A stretch of DNA of 64,000 nt from Syntrophomonadaceae bacterium (GCA_012522955.1 JAAYJK010000050.1:95778-159777); one strand, 5' to 3'; positions 37,563 through 45,405 are shown, counted from the first letter of the stretch. Made by a program: numbers and translations. The notes: a model not told the origin generated them from the sequence alone.

Positions 37563-38357
37563 ATGGAATATACAAGACAAGAAATGATGGCAATCGCAAC
37601 CGGTAGGGAGTTTAAAGACGGTGAGCTGGCTATATTTGGGGTAGGTTTAAGTATGCTGGCAGGATTCTTTGCCCAGAAAAATCATGCTCCCAACTTGATG
37701 GCATTTACTGAAGGCGGAGTTTATGGTTCTACCCCCGTAGGCGGATTGCCCTGGGGTATTGAAGATAATCGGATATCTGCCAATGCGGTAAGCTTTACCG
37801 GTGCTATTGATGCCCTGGGATTCCTAGTGGCCTCTGGCAGAGTTGACAATGCGGTCATCGGTGCTGCTGAAGTAGATAAATTTGGTAACGTAAATACTAC
37901 CGGCATTTGGGAACCTGGTACCGAACCTTGGCGAGTAGGAAAGTATACACTGCCTAAGGTTCGTTTAAACGGTTCCGGTGGGGCCAATGAAATCGCCGTT
38001 GGCGCCAAGAAATATTTGCTCATGGTTACCCACGAGAGGAAGAGATTCAATGAAAAGGTAGCCTATATTTCTTCCCCGGGTTATCTGGATGGTGGCAATG
38101 CCCGTGAAAAATATGGCTTTCCTGGTGGGGGACCTTCTGCCATGATAACTACTCTGGGAATTCTAAGACCTGATCCGGTCACCAAAGAGTTCATTCTTAC
38201 TGGATACTATCCTTTTGCTTCCATAGAGGAGATTAAGGAAAATACCGGTTGGGATCTAAAGGTAGCTCCCGATGTACAGATCATTCCGGAACCTACTGAA
38301 AAGGAATTGGAAAACCTCAGAGCAGTTGATGTGACTGGTTCATTGAGAAAAAAATAA
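37563..38357 (+). CDS. Family I CoA-transferase, beta subunit (GctB-like)
   Basis: 264 residues from ATG 37563 with AAAGGAGGT 6 bases upstream; the longer frame from 37524 overlaps gctA. The likely catalytic residue is E50 in LMAFTEGGVYGSTPVGG, which forms the glutamyl-CoA thioester in this family. Its presence argues for a real transferase and against the hydrolase relatives (IpdB type) that lack it. Also GSGGANEIAVGAKKYLLMVT. Partner of the preceding alpha subunit. Confidence 0.85.
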   Translation: MEYTRQEMMAIATGREFKDGELAIFGVGLSMLAGFFAQKNHAPNLMAFTEGGVYGSTPVGGLPWGIEDNRISANAVSFTGAIDALGFLVASGRVDNAVIGAAEVDKFGNVNTTGIWEPGTEPWRVGKYTLPKVRLNGSGGANEIAVGAKKYLLMVTHERKRFNEKVAYISSPGYLDGGNAREKYGFPGGGPSAMITTLGILRPDPVTKEFILTGYYPFASIEEIKENTGWDLKVAPDVQIIPEPTEKELENLRAVDVTGSLRKK

Positions 38358-38451
38358 GATTTTCAGGTAATTCGCTCAGATATGGCGGGTGTAATTATAA
38401 ACAGTAGCTGTCAGTTTTTAGACCTTCCTAGTTATCTGGTTTGGCTGGTAA

Positions 38452-38469
38452 CCGGGCTTATCTGCCCGG
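38452..38469 (+). terminator. Possible terminator after the CoA-transferase genes
   Basis: CCGGGC-TTATCT-GCCCGG, followed by CTTCCTG; weak T content. A single TGTCAGTTTTTAGA half-site (38409-38422) like the arm of palindrome H1 lies 40 bases before it. Confidence 0.4.
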
Positions 38470-38634
38470 CTTCCTGCCACGAATTACCATATCCCATTAA
38501 TAAAATGAGGGCCAGCAATGGCTATCCCGCATCTGTCGCTAGTTAAATTTATTTGTTTTGTTATGGTTTAATAATCATCATAAATATTTTGTTACCATTA
38601 ATGAATTAGAAAAGGGGGGGGAGATGCAGGGTAA

Positions 38635-38751
38635 GATTCAATAGTATTCAGTAGTGAACTGGCTAGTAAGCTAAAACAATGCTAAATTTTCACTGTTAAT
38701 ACAGCGTCGAACTTACTAAAAGAATAAAATCAAACTCGACCCTATTGAATC
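38635..38751 (+). promoter_or_regulatory. Structured leader upstream of the CstA-like gene
   Basis: GATTCAATAG (38635-38644) and CTATTGAATC (38742-38751) form a perfect 10-base closing stem around about 97 bases. Inside, TAGTAAG (38664-38670) can pair with CTTACTA (38712-38718), and AGTGAA (38653-38658) with TTCACT (38689-38694). These two pairings cross, so they are either alternatives or a pseudoknot. It ends 100 bases before the transporter gene, in a 490-base gap without coding sequence. No known riboswitch class is recognised. Confidence 0.4.
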
Positions 38752-38851
38752 AAATGTTCATGCTTGTAGGTTTAAAAATGTCATTGTTTCATCAATTCCA
38801 TTTATAAACCAAAAAAGCGCCAAATTTTAGAGACAGCGAGGAGGAAAAGAG

Positions 38852-40510
38852 ATGCTAACAACAACAACATTAACCCTTATAGGGATGGCCATATGGCTGT
38901 TGGGATATTTTATTATCGGTGGCTATCTACAAAAAGTATATCTGAAATATAAACCAGGTAGGCCAGTACCGGCAATTGAATTTCGGGATGATGTGGATTT
39001 TTATCCCGCTAATCCAGTAACTCTGTTTGGTGACCACTGGGCATCCATAGCTGGTGGTGCACCTTTGGCCGGTGGAGCAACAGGAGCCATGTGGGGCTTT
39101 TTGCCCGCCTTCCTTTACATTACCATAGGTAATGTATTCCTGGGTTCACCTCACGACTATGCTACCATGCATATATCCATGAGAAAACAAGGGAAAACCA
39201 TTGGTCTTTTGATCTCTGAGCTCATCAGTGAGAGAGCAGGAAAAATGGGAGTCGTTCTGGGATGGTTTAGTATAGCAGCTTTTACCGCTACTTTTCTAAC
39301 CGCATTGGGCAACCTCTTTGCAGCCACCCCTGAATTAACTCTTCCTACCATTGCTTTTACTATAAGCGGAGTTATAATGGGCTTTATGATTTATAAGGGA
39401 GGATTTCCGGTACTTTGGGCTACAATAGTTGGAGTAGTTATTGTGTCCATAGCTATAGTTTTAGGCCTTAGTTATCCTATATCTTTGCCAGCTAATGTAT
39501 GGTTTGGTATTTTTGTAGTCTATCCCATTATTTCAGCCTCGATTCCAGCCTGGATTCTGGTTGAACCTCGAAACTTCTTGAATTTCGTATTTATGGTTGT
39601 GGGAGCTTTGATCCTATTAACCGGATGTATTGTGGGCAACCTGCCATTGGCCTTGCCGGCGGTTATTGCTAACACTGCCAAGGGACCGGTTTGGCCCATG
39701 TTGTTCATAACCATATCCTGCGGTGCCTTGACCGGCATGCATTCCTTCTGGACTACCGGCTATACCTCCAGGCGGGTACCTGATGAAAAATTTGTACGAC
39801 TGATTGGTTATGGTGGAGAGGCCCTGGAAGGATTAACCGCATTTGTGGCTCTGGCTTCGGCAGCCGTATTGACCCTGGCCACCTATACTGAAACTGTTGC
39901 CAATGGTTGGATATTTATTCTCCAGAGCGGATATGCAACCATTGCCGGAAGCGTATTTACCTTTATTCCCACTGAAGTATGGGCCATATGGGGTGGATTA
40001 CTGGGTAGTATATTCATGATCACCACCCTGGAATCCGGCGGAAGAAATATGAGAATATTCATGCTGGAATTCTACAGTATGGTTACCAAAAAAACTATCA
40101 GCCCTAAGTCTCAAACATCATCCAAATGGGGAGCAGCAACCATTTCACTCTTGGCTTGTGCTGCCCTGGCCCTCTCCGGTGGTTGGTTCTATATCTGGGT
40201 ATTGTTCCCGGCTCTGTCCAGTCTGCTGGCTGTAATGTCCTTTATGACGGTCATCATATGGCTTAAGTTGGTGGGCAGACCCCAGGGATACTTCTGGTTT
40301 GCACTGCTATTTACCACTTTTGTTGTAGCAGTACCAGGAGCCTCTTACCTGGCATACACATATGTAGTACAGGGTATGTATTATCTGGCCTGGATACCGC
40401 CACTGGCTATTGCAATGACCATATTCTTCTATTATGACTTCTTCCAGAGGAAAAATAGTATGACCGATAAGGAGATTGCAGAGGCTACGGCTGCAGAAGA
40501 AGCAGCTTAA
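38852..40510 (+). CDS. CstA-family membrane transporter
   Basis: 552 residues with about 16 hydrophobic segments. Family signatures: FGDHWASIAGGAPLAGG near residue 60, FLGSPHDYATMHIS (CstA usually has a Q/HDF equivalent), and ITISCGALTGMHSFWTTGYT with a conserved histidine. CstA relatives take up peptides or pyruvate. Shorter than E. coli CstA (about 700) but like many clostridial members. AGCGAGGAGG lies 8 bases before ATG. The context (CoA-transferase, Hdr complex) hints at an organic acid as substrate, which is inference. Confidence 0.82.
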   Translation: MLTTTTLTLIGMAIWLLGYFIIGGYLQKVYLKYKPGRPVPAIEFRDDVDFYPANPVTLFGDHWASIAGGAPLAGGATGAMWGFLPAFLYITIGNVFLGSPHDYATMHISMRKQGKTIGLLISELISERAGKMGVVLGWFSIAAFTATFLTALGNLFAATPELTLPTIAFTISGVIMGFMIYKGGFPVLWATIVGVVIVSIAIVLGLSYPISLPANVWFGIFVVYPIISASIPAWILVEPRNFLNFVFMVVGALILLTGCIVGNLPLALPAVIANTAKGPVWPMLFITISCGALTGMHSFWTTGYTSRRVPDEKFVRLIGYGGEALEGLTAFVALASAAVLTLATYTETVANGWIFILQSGYATIAGSVFTFIPTEVWAIWGGLLGSIFMITTLESGGRNMRIFMLEFYSMVTKKTISPKSQTSSKWGAATISLLACAALALSGGWFYIWVLFPALSSLLAVMSFMTVIIWLKLVGRPQGYFWFALLFTTFVVAVPGASYLAYTYVVQGMYYLAWIPPLAIAMTIFFYYDFFQRKNSMTDKEIAEATAAEEAA

Positions 40511-40555
40511 GTTAAAGCCAGGTTATTTCTTATCCATGACGAATTATAATACAAT

Positions 40556-40599
40556 GGGGCTATGGACCAGGGGAGAAATTTTTCCCCTGGTCAGAGCCC
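40556..40599 (+). terminator. Strong hairpin after the CstA-like gene
   Basis: GGGCT...GACCAGGGGA-GAAATTT-TCCCCTGGTC..AGCCC; about 15 paired bases with a small internal loop. No T-run follows, so it may end or stabilise the transcript. Confidence 0.6.
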
Positions 40600-40821
40600 A
40601 TAAATGATTTCTTTTGTTGAGAAACAAAGCCATTACCCTAAGGAATGATTATAGAAAGTGGATTATGCTATAATTAATATGACAGTTCATCATCAACTTT
40701 ATTTATAAAGTAAGGAAAAACCCCAAATTGTATTTGAATTTGATGGTTAGTCAAAAAAGAAAAAAGCTTTACCTTTTGTTAATGGGCTAAGTATAAAATA
40801 AAATTGGAGGTGCTTTTAAAA

Positions 40822-41085
40822 ATGGCAGATATCGAATTAACATTGGTGCAGAAACTTTATCTTGAAGCGCTGAAAGACGGTGCCAAAGATTCCAGTCAGC
40901 TAAGTACAATAGTAAGGGATAGACTTACCGAAATGAAAGGCGGTAATACTCCAACTGGAGCAACGGCCAGGTCTCAAGCCGTATTAGACGAGCTGACTAA
41001 AAATGGTTATATTACTGTGATTGCCAAAAAATTATTTGGATCTAAAACCTATGACATCACTGATAAAGGTAGAAATGCAGTCTAG
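40822..41085 (+). CDS. Small winged-helix-like protein
   Basis: 87 residues from ATG 40822 with GGAGGTGC 8-9 bases upstream. Predicted helices at 5-20, 24-38 and 50-63 (ARSQAVLDELTKNGYITVI), followed by a two-strand wing (KKLFGSKTYDITDKGRNAV), fit a compact winged helix such as the PadR-like or MarR-like fold. No exact family recognised. Its last 11 bases overlap the start of the M50 protease gene, so the two are translated together. A TATAAT (40669-40674) lies about 150 bases upstream. Confidence 0.65.
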   Translation: MADIELTLVQKLYLEALKDGAKDSSQLSTIVRDRLTEMKGGNTPTGATARSQAVLDELTKNGYITVIAKKLFGSKTYDITDKGRNAV

Positions 41086-42019
41086 TAGTATCAATAAGCA
41101 TTTAACTAAGTTGGAAAAAAATCTACTTAGGATTGAAGAATTCCAGAATAAGGGGTGTGCCGTGGACAGTTCACTAGGAGAGGCATACCTTGATCTGAAA
41201 AATCTGGGAGCTTACTTAGACCAAGCTCATGCTAAAGAGAACCAAGAAGTTGACCAAGTATTAGCCCAGGTAAGCGAAAGGTATAAAACACTGTGGGTAA
41301 AATATGAAGCTATGGCTGATGCAGCTAGCATGCAAGAAAAGGGCATGGTCATGGCCAGTAATAATACTCTTCCAGAATTCTTTTACCGGATTACTAGACG
41401 TTGCCCAACGGGGTGGAAATTATTCGAAAGAATAGCCGCCCTATTTGGAATAGGAATGATTGCATTCAGTTTAATAAGTCCAACTTATTATCTGCTGCTG
41501 GGAGAGTTACCATTCCTTTCCGGTTTAGATGGATTAATATCAGGGAGCAACGCTTTAGTAATGGTTTTAGGTGCGATTCTGGGATTGGTGGTTCATGAGT
41601 CAGCCCACGGTGTGGTTCTAGCTAACAATGGTATAAAAATTGAACGGATAGGGGCTATGGCCGGTTCTATGGTGGGAGGTTTTGTAGAGGCTGAGGAGAC
41701 TAGCTTTTTCCAGGCTGATCCCAAGGTGCATATGAGGTTTAATGCCGCCGGTATTGGTACCAATGCTCTATTAGCCCTGATTTTGTTGGTGCTTGGAGTT
41801 GTGACATCCACCCCGTTCATGGTGTTGCTTGCAGTTGGTAGCTTGTTTTTTGGGTTTATTAACTCCTTTCCCATCAGTCCCCTGGACGGAGGATGGGTAT
41901 ATGAGGATTTGATGAAATTCTATATAACAGGTAATACCGCCAAAAAGATATGTCTGAGTTTACCTTTTTTGTTTTTTATCCTCTGGATCGTTCTTTTTAT
42001 ACGATTAGCTTTATTGTAG
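41075..42019 (+). CDS. Site-2-protease-type membrane metallopeptidase (M50-like)
   Basis: 314 residues from ATG 41075, preceded by AAAGGTAGAA. The first 95 residues are cytoplasmic and helical, probably coiled coil (LTKLEKNLLRIEEFQNKG and AKENQEVDQVLAQVSERY). About six membrane helices follow. Zinc motif H174-E175-S-A-H178 in LGLVVHESAHGVV, and a third ligand D271 in FPISPLDGGWVYED, matching the NxxPxxPLDGG signature of S2P enzymes. Such proteases cut membrane-bound regulators. The overlapping winged-helix gene is the natural candidate partner, which is inference. Confidence 0.8.
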   Translation: MQSSSINKHLTKLEKNLLRIEEFQNKGCAVDSSLGEAYLDLKNLGAYLDQAHAKENQEVDQVLAQVSERYKTLWVKYEAMADAASMQEKGMVMASNNTLPEFFYRITRRCPTGWKLFERIAALFGIGMIAFSLISPTYYLLLGELPFLSGLDGLISGSNALVMVLGAILGLVVHESAHGVVLANNGIKIERIGAMAGSMVGGFVEAEETSFFQADPKVHMRFNAAGIGTNALLALILLVLGVVTSTPFMVLLAVGSLFFGFINSFPISPLDGGWVYEDLMKFYITGNTAKKICLSLPFLFFILWIVLFIRLALL

Positions 42020-42236
42020 TATCTATAATGGGCAATCAAGCATTCTCTTTTGGCCAGGTGTTTATCAATCTTTTTTATAGTCTGGTAAGCATAAACTTAA
42101 GGATAAGGTTTATAGCTTTTGAATAGCCAAACGAGTAATGATTGTAAAGCCCCATCAGACTCTGGGTAGCCAAACGTTTTAAAGAAAACTTGAGAATATG
42201 GAATTACTATAATTTTGTAATACTAGTCCTGGAGAA

Positions 42237-42266
42237 AGAAATCCCCACACCATTGTGGGGATTTCT
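42237..42266 (+). promoter_or_regulatory. Perfect 13-bp hairpin in the leader of the next gene
   Basis: AGAAATCCCCACA-CCAT-TGTGGGGATTTCT. A TATAAT (42208-42213) lies 24 bases upstream, so the hairpin would be in the leader RNA close to its 5' end. No T-run follows, which argues against a terminator. Confidence 0.5.
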
Positions 42267-42315
42267 CAAAATGGGTGAAGAATCAGGAAAAATTATTTTA
42301 AAGGAGCTGATTTAT

Positions 42316-42882
42316 TTGTATGTTTTTCTTGCTTTTTTATTAGCTGCTGCTTTCATTGGCTATATGTTATTTAACAATAAAAACATGAGATCCTATAATC
42401 ATTATATGAAAAGAAAGAAAAAACTGGAGGAATCTATTAGTAGCATTGATGCCAGCCAGTTATATTCCAATCAAAATGTGGCCCTGGGCATAAATGGGAA
42501 AGACAAGAAACTAGCCATAAGCACGATGAAAAATGGTATTCCGGTTCCTATAGTATTTGGGTATGAGGATATAGTAGCTTGTGAAATTGTGGAATATGGT
42601 GCTGATAAGAGTGTTGCAGCGGCTAAAGGTAAGAGAGTAACTGCTGGTTTGGGGGATAGCGTAGGCCAGGTATTTGGTCAGAAAGAGGCAGAAAGGATAA
42701 GCCGCATTGATTTAAAAATCTCATTAGCTAATTCGGAACCCTCCTATGTCTTAGCTAACTTTCTATTCTGGGAGGTTAGTAAGGACAGTGAAGAATATGA
42801 AGTTGCATCGGAAGCAGTTGCAAAATGGCATGGTATAATTGAAAAGATTATTAGCAAGCAAAAGGCTAATTTAGATCGGTAA
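42316..42882 (+). CDS. Membrane-anchored protein of unknown function
   Basis: 188 residues from TTG 42316, chosen because AAGGAG lies 9 bases upstream. An in-frame ATG at 42271 sits right after the hairpin and would add 15 residues. One N-terminal membrane helix (YVFLAFLLAAAFIGYMLF), then a basic segment (MKRKKKLEE), then about 140 soluble residues with IVFGYEDIVACEIVEYGADK and GKRVTAGLGDSVGQVFG. The pattern of strands resembles a small PH-like or SHOCT-associated sensor domain, but no family is assigned. Confidence 0.6.
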   Translation: MYVFLAFLLAAAFIGYMLFNNKNMRSYNHYMKRKKKLEESISSIDASQLYSNQNVALGINGKDKKLAISTMKNGIPVPIVFGYEDIVACEIVEYGADKSVAAAKGKRVTAGLGDSVGQVFGQKEAERISRIDLKISLANSEPSYVLANFLFWEVSKDSEEYEVASEAVAKWHGIIEKIISKQKANLDR

Positions 42883-42949
42883 AATAATAATCTATCAAAA
42901 GGTGAGGATTAATAAGTTCAGCTTAATGGGGGTTTATCCATCTCCAATG

Positions 42950-43180
42950 CTAATCCCTGGGTCTTTTCTCATTGAGTATCTTCCCCGGATTAAAAAAGAA
43001 CTGAACCCTCGCTCTGATATCGTCCTGCAATTTTTCTAAAAGATGCTCATATGGCTAGCTCTTGGATGAGCTTAGGCTAACTCCGCCCACGTGTAGGATA
43101 CTTTCATGGCAGACCCCCTAAATCTCCCTAGCCAGCTTACACACCCCTGTTCCCATGACGAGGGGGGGCACTAACCCCCT
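42950..43180 (-). pseudogene. Relic of an FAD-linked oxidase C-terminus
   Basis: Minus-strand reading with stops and frame changes. The last part gives PYEHLLEKLQDDIRARVQFF then FNPGKILNEK before a stop at 42950. The NPGKIL ending after a helical L-x-x-x-I segment is typical of the glycolate-oxidase GlcD/FAD-binding type 4 C-terminal domain. Further upstream VMGTGVCKLAREI may belong to the same relic. It has no intact frame. The 557-base gap 42883-43439 holds nothing else except the hairpin at 43295-43333. Confidence 0.4.
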
Positions 43181-43294
43181 CTGAGTTATATTGGCCTCAC
43201 CACCTGCTACTTTATATCCCGCCTATTTAAGCTACGTTCATATCCAATGCCGGACTTTCCTGCCCAATATTCAAGGGATTCCAATCAAGATAGA

Positions 43295-43333
43295 AAATGG
43301 GTGAGCTTTTGGTTGCTGCAAGCTCACCCATTT
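43295..43333 (-). terminator. Terminator of the DUF1646-type permease gene
   Basis: AAATGGGTGAGCTT and AAGCTCACCCATTT form a 14-base perfect stem around 11 bases, with a short T-run (ATTTTC) on the minus strand, about 105 bases past the stop. Confidence 0.6.
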
Positions 43334-43439
43334 CTCTTATAGTATAAGTCCCAAAAAGCAAAGACATAGAGCAAACCTGATTTGAAACTACTCAGTGACC
43401 TATATCTTTAGCCCGTTGAGGCTACTAATGCTACACTGC

Positions 43440-44510
43440 TTAGATATAAAACAAAATAACGAACATAACTGCCATTACTGCCAGGCCCAGAGGGACTCCT
43501 ACAGTAGCCCACTCTTTACTGGTTATTCTTAAGCGGGAAGCACTAATAATGTTAGGAATATTTCCGGGAATCAACATACCGCCGCTTATCAACAATCCCA
43601 TTAATATAGCTTTGATAGTTGGTTCTCCCATGGAGTTGCTGATTTCTGCTGCACATAAAGTAGCATTATCCAGAACTGCGGATACCATGTTTATCCAATA
43701 CAATATTTGAGGACTGAGCCCTAGGATATAAGCCTCTATCAGAGGTTCAAAACCTTCCCCCAGAAAGACTAGAGCCATAACGAAAAGGTACACCTTCAGG
43801 GCCCGGATGATGATACTCTTCCAGGTATCTTCTTCCAGTGGCTCATCTTCAATTAGAGAATCTTCTACGGCTTCAGAAGTCATAGCTATTTCACTATTAA
43901 GCACCCGGTTTTCCTTGGCCACTTTAGCCGTGTAAACCCCAGCCAGAAGGGTGAAAAAGAATATCATGGGAATAATATATTTAGCCAACAAATAGTACAG
44001 ATAGAAAAAACTTTCATCCAACTTGGAAACAGCTATGGTGGCCAAGGGTTCTCCTACCGGGGTCAGGGTTGCCCCCAGGCCAATGGCAAAACAGGACAGA
44101 ATACAGATCACTATCTTGTTTTGTCGCTTCAATGGCAGTAAGGTAATTACTTCAACCAGGATAATTGAAGCGACAATGGCAGTTATAATACTGGACATCA
44201 AACCCAGTATAAATACCACAGCGGCAACCACTAAGGCTATGGGAATTCTCTGCAGCACCTTATTCATCAGGTTGGAAAACTGATCTTTAAGTAAGAAAAA
44301 CAAAATCCCCGCCACCAGAACCACTGATGCAATCATTATCGGTTCTTGCAGTGCCTCCATAACCAGGTGGGTACTAATTTTACCCGACACAATGGCGGCC
44401 AGTAACCCCATCACAAAAAGAAATGGTTCCAGGTTTTCCTCGACTTTCTTTATTAGAAAAGGCATAGACAGCACTAAAAGTAGTATTATGATAAGTCCAC
44501 CAATAACCAA
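43440..44510 (-). CDS. DUF1646-type ion-transporter-like membrane protein
   Basis: 356 residues, about 10 membrane helices. TTG start behind AAGGGAAG. Conserved segments LGATLTPVGEPLATIAVSKL and LDNATLCAAEI with GGMLIPGNIPNIISASRLRI resemble the two re-entrant motifs of the NhaD/ArsB-like ion transporter superfamily; the combination points to the DUF1646 predicted cation transporters. An acidic loop (EAVEDSLIEDEPLEEDTW) lies in the middle. Transported ion unknown. Opposite in direction to its neighbours and flanked by long noncoding regions. Confidence 0.72.
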   Translation of the reverse strand: MVIGGLIIILLLVLSMPFLIKKVEENLEPFLFVMGLLAAIVSGKISTHLVMEALQEPIMIASVVLVAGILFFLLKDQFSNLMNKVLQRIPIALVVAAVVFILGLMSSIITAIVASIILVEVITLLPLKRQNKIVICILSCFAIGLGATLTPVGEPLATIAVSKLDESFFYLYYLLAKYIIPMIFFFTLLAGVYTAKVAKENRVLNSEIAMTSEAVEDSLIEDEPLEEDTWKSIIIRALKVYLFVMALVFLGEGFEPLIEAYILGLSPQILYWINMVSAVLDNATLCAAEISNSMGEPTIKAILMGLLISGGMLIPGNIPNIISASRLRITSKEWATVGVPLGLAVMAVMFVILFYI

Positions 44511-44836
44511 TTTATTTCTTCCCTTCTATATATATTTCATTAACAACAAGCCCTGTTTCTATTTAAATCCAAAAGAATAGTAAAGAGTGTTATTGTATTC
44601 CTAGCAATACATATTGGTATCCTGGATTAAAGGTAATGATTTAGCCAGGAAAAATTACTAAGGTTTAGTCTTTCTTACAGCAAAATATAAAGGCCCTAGC
44701 ACCCCCTCTAATTTGGTCCTTAACTTCTCTCCATGCAAAATCTATACCATTGTCGAAAAAACTGGATTTATGGGAATCGTTGAATAGGCGGGGAAGAAAT
44801 GAAGTAAGTAAAGTGTCCCGATCCATGGAAAAAAGG

Positions 44837-44872
44837 TGTCAGCTTCTTGGATAAATGTTCAAGAAGCTGACA
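44837..44872. promoter_or_regulatory. Palindrome H2 (TGTCAG family)
   Basis: TGTCAGCTTCTTG (44837-44849) and CAAGAAGCTGACA (44860-44872): 13-base perfect arms, 10-base loop. Followed by TTTATTGC, a poor terminator tail. Confidence 0.55.
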
Positions 44873-44990
44873 TTTATTGCGGATGAAAATATAATTAAGT
44901 AGAGTTCCGGGCAAAAAAATTAAGTTTCTGATTAGTTGGAAATATTTAAGTCTAGTCTGACTTACCGAAGGTTCAAATCAAGGCTTCTTC

Positions 44991-45032
44991 AAGTGTCAGT
45001 TTATTGGAGTTAAATCCAATAAACTGACACTT
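44991..45032. promoter_or_regulatory. Palindrome H3 (TGTCAG family)
   Basis: AAGTGTCAGTTTATTGGA (44991-45008), loop GTTAAA, TCCAATAAACTGACACTT (45015-45032): 18-base perfect arms. No T-run follows. It lies 60-100 bases upstream of the sigma-54-like promoter at 45093, the same geometry as H1 before the hdr promoter. Confidence 0.6.
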
Positions 45033-45092
45033 GTGATTAAAAAAGAAGAAGAAAATATCTGGTCTTTGGTGAAATATGGGGCTTGAATATTT

Positions 45093-45108
45093 TGGCATAC
45101 TATTTGTG
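45093..45108 (+). promoter_or_regulatory. Possible sigma-54 promoter without an intact gene
   Basis: TGGCATACTATTTGTG: GG-N10-GT; the -24 half is good, the -12 half has T in place of the usual C. No intact gene follows before the terminator at 45281-45330. Confidence 0.4.
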
Positions 45109-45194
45109 TGCTAAGCATTTAAGCAAGATGAGACAAAACTCTTAGTATTTTGCATATAGTTATAAATCTGTCAGAAGAAGTATTAATGAACTAG

Positions 45195-45248
45195 GAAGAA
45201 GAACTGGCCGCCCTTAAAAAAGTTGATCCCAACTATATTTTGGGCTAG
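45195..45248 (+). pseudogene. Short coding relic
   Basis: In-frame EEELAALKKVDPNYILG then stop. An ATG-AAC-TAG lies directly upstream in the same frame (45186-45194), so a start followed at once by a stop. Codon use looks protein-like but the family cannot be named from 17 residues. Confidence 0.25.
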
Positions 45249-45280
45249 GAATTTTATAATAGAAAAAATATAAATAATAA

Positions 45281-45330
45281 AGCGGGACAGCACCGAAGGG
45301 ATGTATAATATTCTAAAGTGTTCCCGCTTT
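45281..45330 (+). terminator. Terminator downstream of the orphan promoter
   Basis: AAAGCGGGACAGCAC...GTGTTCCCGCTTTTT; about 12 paired bases with a long loop and a T-run. Confidence 0.65.
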
Positions 45331-45381
45331 TTGTCTTAATTGTTTTTGCATAATAGTAAAATCATGTCTTTTAAAATCCAA

Positions 45382-45405
45382 TTGAAGGGGCGGTCTTTGA
45401 CCGCC
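45382..45405 (+). repeat. GGGGCGGTC palindromic repeat
   Basis: TTGAAGGGGCGGTC-TTT-GACCGCC, preceded by TCCAA as in the copy at 11591. A second TTATCCAATTGAAG follows about 100 bases later (45484-45497). Confidence 0.7.

Noticed and set aside
38480..38560. GG-N10-GC match near AGGGCCAGCAATGGCT as a sigma-54 promoter for the CstA-like gene
   Set aside because: Spacing fits but neither half matches TGGCAC or TTGCA, and it is 300 bases from the gene.
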